From NCBI GenBank assembly GCA_018818235.1, contig JAHISE010000109.1:1-10782 (forward strand): a stretch of DNA of 10,782 bases. Direction: 5' to 3'. Below are positions 1 through 6,500 of this stretch, one piece after another. The notes below the pieces were generated by a model. That model did not search any database and was not told the DNA's origin. It saw only the letters and a program-made list of their open reading frames with translations. How positions within the stretch are numbered: position 1 is the first letter of the stretch; each line of letters begins with the position of its first letter. Made by a program: the position numbers and the translations under genes. Origin of the DNA: Patescibacteria group bacterium. GTDB taxonomy: Bacteria > Patescibacteriota > Gracilibacteria > Peribacterales > Peribacteraceae.

Positions 1-9
1 GTCAATAAT

Positions 10-51
10 CCGTTAATGAGGTCGAAAAAAGGGGGTTATTAACGGTTTTTT
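10..51 (+). terminator. Possible rho-independent terminator of a gene left of the window
   Basis: Positions 10-17 (CCGTTAAT) and 38-45 (ATTAACGG) are perfectly complementary. The stem can be extended by one G-U and one A-T pair, with a loop of about 16-20 bases, and it is followed directly by six T residues (46-51). On the plus strand this has the form of an intrinsic terminator for a gene entering from the left. The stem is AT-rich and the loop is long, so it would be weak. It also lies just past the end of the minus-strand antitoxin gene, but there is no T-run on that strand. Confidence 0.35.
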
Positions 52-66
52 GGGTAATATGCGTAA

Positions 67-315
67 TTATCTTTGTATCCTCTTCTTCCTCCTTTTGGCT
101 ACCTTCTTCTTTAGTCTCTCTGCATTGGGATTAAGTTTCTTAATTTTGTCTGATTCATCAAAAAACATCGCATCCACCTCGTTCGAGATTTTGTTGATCT
201 CTGCTATTGGTCTTCCTCGGTAGAGGAGGATGTATTGTGTTCCTTTCTGTATTCCGGAGCGGACGGTGGGGAGGTTGTAGCGGAGGTCTGCGGTGGTGAT
301 TGCTATTGTTTTCAT
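67..315 (-). CDS. Phd/YefM-like antitoxin (copy 1)
   Basis: An 82-residue protein. Its N-terminal half (ITTADLRYNLPTVRSGIQKG, then QYILLYRGRPIAEI) has the layout of Phd/YefM antitoxins: a short beta strand, a helix ending in 'L..v..G', then a strand with 'R..PIAEI'. That domain dimerises and binds the operator of its own gene. Residues 46-82 form an acidic stretch followed by a very basic Lys/Arg tail (AERLKKKVAKRRKKRIQR). In known members the C-terminus wraps the toxin, but such a basic tail is unusual and might bind nucleic acid. No toxin gene follows within the 66 bases to the window edge, so the partner is either outside or missing. The start is ATG at 315; no Shine-Dalgarno is visible, since C-rich sequence precedes it. 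The inverted repeat at 332-365 lies 16 bases upstream and is the likely autoregulatory operator. A close paralogue lies at 2436-2696. The family call is fairly secure; the antitoxin role without a toxin is inferred. Confidence 0.75.
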   Translation of the reverse strand: MKTIAITTADLRYNLPTVRSGIQKGTQYILLYRGRPIAEINKISNEVDAMFFDESDKIKKLNPNAERLKKKVAKRRKKRIQR

Positions 316-331
316 AGGGGAATTGTAGGGG

Positions 332-365
332 ATTTGAACTTATAAGTATAGTTATAAGTTCAAAT
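332..365. promoter_or_regulatory. 14-bp-arm inverted repeat, probable Phd-like operator 1
   Basis: ATTTGAACTTATAA (332-345) and its exact reverse complement (352-365) flank the 6-base spacer GTATAG. It sits 16 bases upstream of the Phd-like start codon and between two divergent genes (antitoxin on minus, ParB-like gene on plus), so a repressor bound here could control both. It is not followed by a T-run and is placed at a promoter, so an operator is more likely than a terminator. The element at 2717-2742 upstream of the second Phd-like gene shares the spacer and geometry. Confidence 0.7.
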
Positions 366-455
366 GCAACCGTTGTTGATCCATATGCATTTCTGTTCTT
401 TCTTTTATGCCAAAAACCTCTTCAGGGAATCAAGAAATTCTATAGAATATGTCCG

Positions 456-839
456 GTGCCAAAACCTGATGAGATTGATTTCGGCTTTGCCCATGATGAT
501 AAGAAAATTTGGGATTTAGATATTCCCACAGAAGTAATTTCTATTGATGAGCTTGAACATAATCTTGATATTGCGTATCTCGACATGGAGGGGACTGATG
601 ATTGGAATTTAACATTACGGGAATTTATCAATGCACCGGAGAAACAACCGGGACACAATGCTGTAGTTAAGCGGGTTGATATGCAATATCCAATAGAAAT
701 TTATTTCTTTAAAGGTTCTTGGAAAATACTTGATGGGGTTCACAGATACTGCAGGGCTGTTTTGGAAGGGATGAAGACAATATCTGTGAGGAAAATTCCT
801 GATAGTATGATTCCTAAGATATGCAAGGATTCGTTGTAA
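456..839 (+). CDS. Small ParB/sulfiredoxin-like domain protein
   Basis: A 127-residue protein. Residues 80-115 contain 'IEIYFFKGSWKILDGVHRYC' followed by 'LEGMKTISVRKI'. This is the core of the ParB/sulfiredoxin nucleotide-binding fold: a strand, a D-G-x-H-R loop (D93, G94, H96, R97; compare GERR in ParB and GCHR in sulfiredoxin), a helix, then a strand of the 'G...I.V..i' type. Members bind or hydrolyse nucleotides (CTP in ParB, ATP in sulfiredoxin) or act as nucleases; which applies here is not visible. There is no HTH domain, so it is not a chromosome-partitioning ParB. The acidic N-terminal 60 residues match nothing I know. The start is GTG at 456, the only usual start in the frame near this point. 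An upstream ATG at 407 is out of frame. A -10-like TAGAAT (443-448) ends 7 bases before the GTG, so the message might be leaderless. The gene diverges from the Phd-like gene and may share its operator. Confidence 0.6.
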   Translation: MPKPDEIDFGFAHDDKKIWDLDIPTEVISIDELEHNLDIAYLDMEGTDDWNLTLREFINAPEKQPGHNAVVKRVDMQYPIEIYFFKGSWKILDGVHRYCRAVLEGMKTISVRKIPDSMIPKICKDSL

Positions 840-922
840 AGAGGATTGGTAAAATTGAAGTTGGGAGTATGGTTGGGATAGAGGAACGCCGAAAACCATT
901 AAATATTAAATAGGAGGCGCGG

Positions 923-954
923 GATCGTCGAAGTCCGTTGCACTCGTAGGTGGA
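923..954 (+). repeat. 32-bp dispersed GC-rich repeat, copy 1
   Basis: This 32-base block matches 2321-2352 in the same orientation at 26 of 32 positions. It begins GATCGTCGAAGTC and ends CGTAGGTGGA, and both copies are followed shortly by an ATTAA stretch. It is much more GC-rich than its surroundings and lies in the 145-bp gap between the ends of the ParB-like gene and the Panacea antitoxin gene. I see no open frame or clear promoter in that gap. It resembles the small dispersed intergenic repeats of many bacterial genomes; the family is not identified. Confidence 0.55.
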
Positions 955-984
955 GGCATTAAAGGGGTGAATGTTCGGAGGTCA

Positions 985-1653
985 TCAGTTTCTTTTAATA
1001 CTAAGTATGAGTTTCTCATTCCACGATTCCTTTCCGCCAAGAGTTGCCCCGATGCGTTTCATAGGTTCTGTTTCATACGATAATTTTTTCAGCTTCTCTC
1101 CATTTCTGATTGGTAAAGTGGCAAGAGTTCGATCAATAATGCCAATAAAATCATTGATGTAAGAGAATTGAATTTCATATGCTCTATTCTCGAAAAGATT
1201 TCTGTACACGTACATACTTTTATCAAATGGACCATATTTGTTGCGGACATAGGAAAGATTGGATAGCTGGAACCCCAGAGCTTTTGCTGCCTCAAGATCG
1301 ATGAAATATGGAAGTTTCATGAACTGCATGATGTCCCAGTTCCATTGAAGTTTCAATCCGATGTACGAGTACAGTTCAAAAGTTCTTCGGTCAATCTTCT
1401 CCGAAAACAAATAGTCCCTGTCTATCTCCAGTGCCGTTGCCAACTTATCATATAGCTCCTCACCTATTCCATTTTCAGGTGCATATGATGCATTCTCGAG
1501 TTCGCTGATAATTCTCTGTGTCGTTCCGGCTTTTTCGGCGAGTTCTTTCTGTGAAAGAGAGAGGTCTTTCCTGCGGCCGTAAATTTTTTCTGCAAGGAGG
1601 ATCATCCGCTTTTGATGTGTGGATTTAGTGCGGAAACTTTCCTTTTGCATCAT
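985..1653 (-). CDS. HTH-Xre antitoxin with Panacea (DUF4065-like) domain
   Basis: With the start proposed here the protein has 222 residues. Residues 17-83 are a Cro/C1-type helix-turn-helix: 'LSLSQKELAEKAG' then 'TTQRIISELENASYAPE' is the usual recognition-helix pattern, and 'LATALEIDRDYLF' closes the domain. Residues 95-215 resemble the Panacea (DUF4065/SocA-like) fold, with the signature 'KLPYFIDLEAAKALGFQL' followed by 'YVRNKYGPFD' (113-144). Panacea proteins are known as promiscuous antitoxins that pair with many unrelated toxins. The gene follows a RelE/HigB-type toxin, as in higBA operons. A longer frame upstream (to 1734) overlaps the toxin end and encodes Pro/Ser-rich sequence that does not look like domain, so I start at ATG 1653, 10 bases after the toxin stop; ATG 1650 is equally possible. 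The HTH probably represses the operon through the palindrome at 2106-2123. Confidence 0.75.
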   Translation of the reverse strand: MMQKESFRTKSTHQKRMILLAEKIYGRRKDLSLSQKELAEKAGTTQRIISELENASYAPENGIGEELYDKLATALEIDRDYLFSEKIDRRTFELYSYIGLKLQWNWDIMQFMKLPYFIDLEAAKALGFQLSNLSYVRNKYGPFDKSMYVYRNLFENRAYEIQFSYINDFIGIIDRTLATLPIRNGEKLKKLSYETEPMKRIGATLGGKESWNEKLILSIKRN

Positions 1654-1663
1654 TTTCGAGAGC

Positions 1664-2101
1664 CTAGAGTGGGATGGGGAAGGGTTCATACAGGGAGGAG
1701 GAAGAGGGGAAGGTCTTTTTGAGCTGCAGGGCAAGCTCGATTGAATTCTGCAGGTCTCTTTCTATTTGCTTGCCTGACTTGCCTTCATATTGAGCGGGGT
1801 TGTTTGATCCGTCCGGTTTAATGATGTAATTGAGAAGAAACATAATTTGTTTTTCTTTATCAGCGAAGTAGTAGATGCGAATCAATTCACCGCGGTGGTA
1901 CTTCGATCGGATTTCGCACATATCCACTCCCTTGAGTCGGCGTGATGTGGGCTCTTGAGGATGGCCGCCGACACTTGCAACGTGAGCGATGGTGGCAATG
2001 ATCCTAGCGAGAGTGTCTTCATCATCAACCGCTACCAGTTTTTCTATGAGGTTGGCAAAGGTTTCGGGATGTGCGGAACAAGGCAGAGAATAGACTTTCA
2101 T
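1664..2101 (-). CDS. RelE/HigB-like (Gp49-type) toxin
   Basis: A 145-residue protein starting at ATG 2101 (MKVYSLPCSAHP). Residues 53-96 carry the RelE/HigB pattern: 'SRRLKGVDMCEIRSK' then 'ELIRIYYFADKEKQIMFLLN', including the K-x(5)-E-x-R and R-x-Y positions that in this superfamily bind or cut ribosome-bound mRNA (K57, E63, R65, R75 and Y77 are candidates). After it comes a helix with 'QIERDLQNSIELALQLKK' (111-129), matching the C-terminal helix of Gp49/HigB proteins. Length is somewhat above the usual 90-120 residues because of the N-terminal helices and a Ser/Pro tail. It lies upstream of the Panacea antitoxin in the same transcript, separated by 10 bases, the higBA order. A TTG start at 2143 would keep the frame open, but that extension would encode the palindromic operator, so the internal ATG is preferred. 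No catalytic activity can be proven from sequence. Confidence 0.72.
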   Translation of the reverse strand: MKVYSLPCSAHPETFANLIEKLVAVDDEDTLARIIATIAHVASVGGHPQEPTSRRLKGVDMCEIRSKYHRGELIRIYYFADKEKQIMFLLNYIIKPDGSNNPAQYEGKSGKQIERDLQNSIELALQLKKTFPSSSSLYEPFPIPL

Positions 2102-2105
2102 AGTA

Positions 2106-2123
2106 TATACCCAATAGGGTATA
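2106..2123. promoter_or_regulatory. 18-bp palindrome, probable toxin-antitoxin operator
   Basis: TATACCC (2106-2112) and GGGTATA (2117-2123) form a perfect inverted repeat around AATA. It ends 4 bases before the toxin ATG, where an Xre-family antitoxin would be expected to bind and repress. On the minus strand a TTGACA lies at 2143-2138, but no good -10 box sits 16-18 bases from it, so the promoter itself is not resolved. Confidence 0.65.
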
Positions 2124-2135
2124 GAAACAAGATGG

Positions 2136-2264
2136 ATTGTCAAACCAATTCCTTATCCAAATATCACCAATACCAATTCTTAAATAATCTGCAATTGATG
2201 CCCCGAAGCGTTCAGATGAGCCAATAAATACAGTTAAACAACTTTGTTCTATTAATGATGTTTT
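2136..2264 (-). pseudogene. Possible remnant of a TIR-like nucleotide-binding domain
   Basis: One minus-strand frame in the 334-bp space between the toxin start and the second Phd-like gene reads ...QSCLTVFIGSSER (V at 2231) and goes on to IADYLRIG, then IWIRNWFDN, ending near 2136. 'VFIGSS.E...IA' with a later W-x4-F is the opening of the predicted TIR-like nucleotide-binding family (Pfam PF10137), where the motif is close to 'FIGSSSE...IA...W....F'. The stretch between IA and W is about five residues shorter than I expect, no usual start codon precedes it in frame, and the frame then runs across the toxin operator and N-terminus without further resemblance. If real, it is a decayed fragment, not a working gene. 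Chance similarity of a short peptide cannot be excluded. Confidence 0.3.
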
Positions 2265-2320
2265 GAACGCGAAGTAGTATCAAGATATATTTTGTCATGT
2301 TGGGCGATGGGTAGAGGCCT

Positions 2321-2352
2321 GATCGCCGAAGTCTGCCGCAGGCGTAGGTGGA
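2321..2352 (+). repeat. 32-bp dispersed GC-rich repeat, copy 2
   Basis: Second copy of the block at 923-954, in the same orientation, with six substitutions. This copy contains the small perfect palindrome CTGC-C-GCAG (2333-2341). It lies downstream of the second Phd-like gene and upstream of the toxin-antitoxin operon. A looser echo (GGTGGAGGTTAATTA) occurs around 2404-2418. The two copies bracket the toxin-antitoxin genes as direct repeats. Confidence 0.55.
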
Positions 2353-2435
2353 GTAATTAATAATGATAACCAGAGAATTTACGAGGGTTCTATGGAGTGC
2401 GGCGGTGGAGGTTAATTAGGAGTTGTGGACTTAGC

Positions 2436-2696
2436 TTATTTCTTTTCTTTGATTCTATTTTTCTTACGTTTAGCCACCTTCTTCTTAATCCTCTCCGCAT
2501 CAGGATTAAGTTTCTTAATTTTGTCTGATTCATCAAAAAACATCGCATCCACCTCGTTCGAGATTTTGTTGATCTCTGCTATTGGTTTTCCTCGGTAGAG
2601 GAGGACGTATTGGGTTCCTTTCTGTATTCCGGAGCGGACGGTGGGGAGGTTGTTTCTTAGGTCTTTGGATGTGATGGCAACAATATCATTCTTCAT
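2436..2696 (-). CDS. Phd/YefM-like antitoxin (copy 2)
   Basis: An 86-residue paralogue of the protein at 67-315. The core (NLPTVRSGIQKGTQYVLLYR) and the following 'GKPIAEINKISNEVDAMFFD' are almost identical, and the C-terminus is again strongly basic (AERIKKKVAKRKKNRIKEKK). The first 15 residues, which in Phd/YefM proteins include DNA-contacting positions, have diverged (MKNDIVAITSKDLRN against MKTIAITTADLRY). This goes with the different half-sites in the two operators. At DNA level positions 2503-2653 differ from 128-278 at only three bases. No toxin gene follows directly: downstream on this strand are the 32-bp repeat and then a separate toxin-antitoxin operon. Start is ATG at 2696; no Shine-Dalgarno is visible. 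It diverges from the membrane-protein gene at 2885. Family call good; the function without a toxin is open. Confidence 0.75.
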   Translation of the reverse strand: MKNDIVAITSKDLRNNLPTVRSGIQKGTQYVLLYRGKPIAEINKISNEVDAMFFDESDKIKKLNPDAERIKKKVAKRKKNRIKEKK

Positions 2697-2716
2697 GCTT
2701 GGATTTTAACAAAAAT

Positions 2717-2742
2717 GAAGTTCGAAGTATAGTTCGAAGTTC
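2717..2742. promoter_or_regulatory. Inverted repeat, probable Phd-like operator 2
   Basis: GAAGTTCGAA (2717-2726) and TTCGAAGTTC (2733-2742) form a 10-bp-arm inverted repeat with one mismatch around the spacer GTATAG. The same bases also form a direct repeat AGTTCGAAGT spaced by AT. Arm position, spacer length and spacer sequence equal those of the element at 336-361, though the half-site bases differ. It lies 20 bases upstream of the second Phd-like start and in the divergent promoter region of the membrane-protein gene. Confidence 0.65.
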
Positions 2743-2803
2743 GGATTGGGCGGAGGTTCAGTATGGATTTAATGCAAATTGATTGATATTTTGCTATTCT
2801 TGG

Positions 2804-2815
2804 ATTGAATTCAAT
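2804..2815. promoter_or_regulatory. 12-bp perfect palindrome upstream of membrane-protein gene
   Basis: ATTGAATTCAAT is a perfect 12-base palindrome about 70 bases before the GTG start at 2885, in an AT-rich non-coding stretch of 188 bp. It could be a regulator site, but short AT-rich palindromes also arise by chance. Confidence 0.25.
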
Positions 2816-2884
2816 ATTAAGCCTCTATCAGCTTTTTTGAATAAGATAGAACAATTCCCAATTACGGAGTAAAATCTCTTCCCT

Positions 2885-3514
2885 GTGGCACTACTCGAAT
2901 ATTGCATTCGGCTTATAATAGACAACATAACTTGGATTTTGATTGTGGCAGTAGTATTGCTATTCATTACTCCATTTCATGTCTGGGTTTTACTACGAAA
3001 TAACAGGCCAGCCCGTGGAACGGGCTGGAAAATGTGGTTGGCCGATAGGTATATTCAAATATGGCTTAATGCGAAACCACTTGATTCTTCCGATGACGCA
3101 TATGAATTTTCATCTTCTATAGAATTTGGAGGGTCCATAATGCGGCGTCATATTTCAAGAAAAAGTATTGATTTGATACTTGAAGATTACGGACTGGTTC
3201 GCCGTTCCGATGGCATTGTTCGAGCTAGACGAGATATTCATGTTTATCTGCGTAATTGGATGACTTATTTCATATGTAAATGGTTCTTGATTCTTTTTTG
3301 GGGAGACACAAGGAAGTGGTATGAAGAGATTGCCTCTCCACCAACACGCATCAATTTGTTTTTTATAAAAGTAAGCAAAGAAGCCTTCCGAAAGATTATT
3401 GCAATCTTAATTCCTCTTACGTTACTAATCATATTTACCAAAGCACTTCCATTATTGACGCCAATTATTAAATGGTTTGGGGAATTTGTGGCTGAGAATA
3501 TTTCAATACAATAG
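2885..3514 (+). CDS. Small membrane protein of unknown function
   Basis: A 209-residue protein that I do not recognise. A hydrophobic helix at about 14-37 (ITWILIVAVVLLFITPFHVW) and another at about 168-196 (IIAILIPLTLLIIFTKALPL) are clear membrane segments. A third, shorter one at about 125-139 (WMTYFICKWFLILFWG) may be membrane-embedded or re-entrant. Between the first two lies a charged, probably cytosolic domain (40-122) with 'SRKSIDLILEDYGLVRRSDG', which could be a small helical or winged-helix-like fold. Start is GTG at 2885, the only start after an in-frame TAA at 2870. GGAG at 2866-2869 is a possible but distant (15-base) ribosome site. It converges with the methyltransferase gene, the two stops being 10 bases apart with the palindrome AGAATATTCT between and across them, and it diverges from the second Phd-like gene. 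Its position beside a restriction-type operon suggests, but does not show, a defence role. Confidence 0.6.
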   Translation: MALLEYCIRLIIDNITWILIVAVVLLFITPFHVWVLLRNNRPARGTGWKMWLADRYIQIWLNAKPLDSSDDAYEFSSSIEFGGSIMRRHISRKSIDLILEDYGLVRRSDGIVRARRDIHVYLRNWMTYFICKWFLILFWGDTRKWYEEIASPPTRINLFFIKVSKEAFRKIIAILIPLTLLIIFTKALPLLTPIIKWFGEFVAENISIQ

Positions 3515-3524
3515 AGAGAATATT

Positions 3525-6500
3525 CTATTTTGCACTACTTTCTACAATTTTAATCTCCTCTGGAGTGAGGTCATAAAGCTTATATACTATTTTATCGATT
3601 TGCATTTCGAATTCCTTCACTTGATCTCGGAGTTTCTTGTTTGCTGAGTAATCTTCAGACTTAGTAACGCTTAGAATTGAATCAGTATATTGAATAATTT
3701 TTTTCTCATCCTCTTTCTTTAAAGCATACAACGGGAACTCTTTGATGTCCTTTACAAGAATTTTTGGAAAAGCGCCCTTTGTCGCTTTTGGTGATGAATT
3801 GAAATGATAGAAAGTAGCCAGTTTTGAGTTAAGAATAGCCCAAAGCACAAGAAGATCAGCATTAACATCTAGCTTATTGATAATGCTTATAATTTGAGGA
3901 TCATTAACAAATTCTTCCTCAATATAGGTAGCTATTATTGTTGGATTTGTTATTTCTCTTACAAGCAATCTATTTTGATTAAAAAATTTAGGATCAACAT
4001 AACATGCTAAATGCTTTCCGTATTTAACATAGTTGCCAGTATTTGAATAAGAGTATTTTGTTAATGATTTTCCAAATATTTCTTCTTTGTAGTCAGAAGA
4101 TTGTTTTGTCTTAGAATGCCACATTCTATTATCTACAATTCTATTGCCTTCTTCTTCTCCATACGTTTTTATCAAATCAGATCTTCTATATGGTATGTAT
4201 CCTTGAGACACATCAAATATCTCATCAATTCTATGAGGAGCACTAGCTATTTTATTAACCAGCTCAATTATTGATGAAGGAAGACTAAAAACTAGCCCCC
4301 AGTTTGTATTATTTGATCTCAGCACATCTTTATCACAATTGGACGTATTCCTCTGTGAGAGTTCTAAAAATGATTTAGCATTCAACGTTTGCTTATATCC
4401 GATATTCTTGGGTGGTTCTGCAGTTTTTTGGAATACAAAAATTGCATTATGAACTGTTGCTGCGTCAAACAGTTTAAAAGACGTACAATCGATAATTGTT
4501 GACAAATTCCAATCGTCTAGCAGTTTTAATCTATAATTGGATGCAAATACATTGAATAGAAAGGTATTTGGAACGATATAGGAACTTATGCCCTCAATTC
4601 GAAGAAGCTTCAATGCTAATTCAATAAAATAATAATATATTTCAAAATCGGGGACTTTCCCTAAAGATGAAAGTAGCTCATCTCTCTTATCCCCTTTAAT
4701 TGATACTCCATAAGGAGGATTACCAATCACTATATCAAAGCCGTTATTGATACCAAACATCCACTCAGGATCAAACCAAGCTGAAGACTTATGTGTAAAT
4801 GGCTCCCAACTAGTTAACTTCTGTGTTAATTCAGCTTTTGCAACACCCATATATCCATGTTCATCTATTAACTGATCAATTAATTGTTTTTGAGCTGTTT
4901 CAAACTCGGTCTTTAATCGTTCTTTATCTATACCATCAGCACCAAAATACTGATCACGAATGTACTTTAATTCATCTATACCACTACTATCGTCAAATGC
5001 CTGCATTTGCTCTGATTCTTCTATTTTTGGTAAATCAATAAGACTATTAGCAGTTACGAATTTGAAGTCGAGATTCGGAAGCGGCTTAATGCCACGGTTG
5101 TTCGCACTATCATCAATACGCTCATCGACAATAAGCGTGAGGAAGCATCGTAACCGTGCAATCTCAGTTGCTATAGGTTGAATATCAATACCAAAGATGC
5201 ACTCACGAATGATTCCCAGCTTGCGCAAAAAATCCAGTTCTTTATTGGAAAACTTCTTTTCAATATCTCTACGGAATTCCGGATGTGCTCCTTCTAGTTG
5301 TTTCTTTAGCCAATACTGTCCATCTGGATCAGCTTGTTGCAGTATAAATACAATCTTCTGAAGTGCGCCAATAGGAAAAGCTCCTGATCCACAGGCAGGA
5401 TCCAGCAATTTGAGCTTGCTGAGATATTCAACTATTTGCCTCTTCTCATCTTTTGCTAATGGGTATTCATCATCATCACTTAAATCATAACTAATAATTG
5501 CACGTAATTTCTCCTCATCTACCTTCGTATGCTCCTGTAAATACAGAAGGATGCTTTCATCAACCATATAATCGACGATCACACGGGGCGTATAGTAACT
5601 CCCTGTACTTTTACGTGCTGATTCGCCTGTTTCTGGGTTAATTTCCGCAAGTAGATTTTCGAATATGCGCCCCAGCATTTCTGGGTCAATAGAGAGTTCT
5701 TCATCGAAGCTCGTGTTTTCATCAATTGTGAAGTTATACGTTTCCAGAATCTCAAAGAGATCCTTGAGCCATTCATCAGGTACTACAAGTGTATTGTGGT
5801 ATAGAGATTGTTCACCGTTAGGACGTTTGTAGTAGTCGTCTTCATGTGGCGAAAATAATCCTCCATTGAGATATGGAATTAAAGAATATGGCTCACTGGA
5901 AAATTCCTCCCGACGTGATCGTTGCTCTTTATTTAGTACTTCGAAAAAAATTGGCTCAAGAACACTGTGATAGTAGTCTTTATGCCTGGAGACAACTTCA
6001 AAAGAAAGAAGGTCTTTCGGCATTAAAGAAATTTCATTTGCACTTTTCTTCTCTCTTAAAAACCAGCAAAATATTATGCGCCCTATCAAGCGAACGCCAA
6101 ATTCCATATTGATCTGGCTTTCTGGTGATTGAGATGGCAATTTTATTAGTGGCTTATAGGTTTTCTGCTTCTTGCCTTTACCCAAGGTTCCACCAACCAG
6201 TTGTGTAAATTTCTCAGAAATCTGTTTGTAGAATTGTTTGTTAACAACTTCTAGAGAGAATCGCTTTTGCAAATCCTCAAAATTTGATACTGCTCCTTGA
6301 TGAACAAGAAATAGGTGAGGTGTGTTGATTTTAGCATTTGGTCCAAGGAAGAATGAAAAGCGACGAGGATTGCTAAGCTTACGTACAACTTTGCCTTTCT
6401 CATTTAGATCAGGGGTTGCGGTCATTAGAGAAAAACGCCAATCATCGCTATTTTTTGACCGATAGATAATCAGTGCACGATAGACTGCACTATTCTTCAT

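Noticed and set aside
407..455. ATG at 407 as a start for the ParB-like gene
   Set aside because: It is 49 bases from the GTG at 456, so out of frame. The similar bases after both (ATGCCAAAA, GTGCCAAAA) look like a small local duplication.
1654..1734. N-terminal extension of the Panacea antitoxin (start at 1734 or 1689)
   Set aside because: It overlaps the toxin 3' end in another frame, is Pro/Ser-rich, and the HTH domain begins well after the ATG at 1653.
2102..2143. TTG start at 2143 giving the toxin 14 extra residues, and TTGACA there as a -35 box
   Set aside because: The extension would be encoded by the operator palindrome and does not look like protein domain. The TTGACA has no good -10 box at 16-18 bases, so neither reading is supported enough.
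1955..2227. Plus-strand 90-codon frame across the toxin start and operator
   Set aside because: It is antisense to the toxin, crosses the palindrome, and its sequence shows no protein-like pattern.
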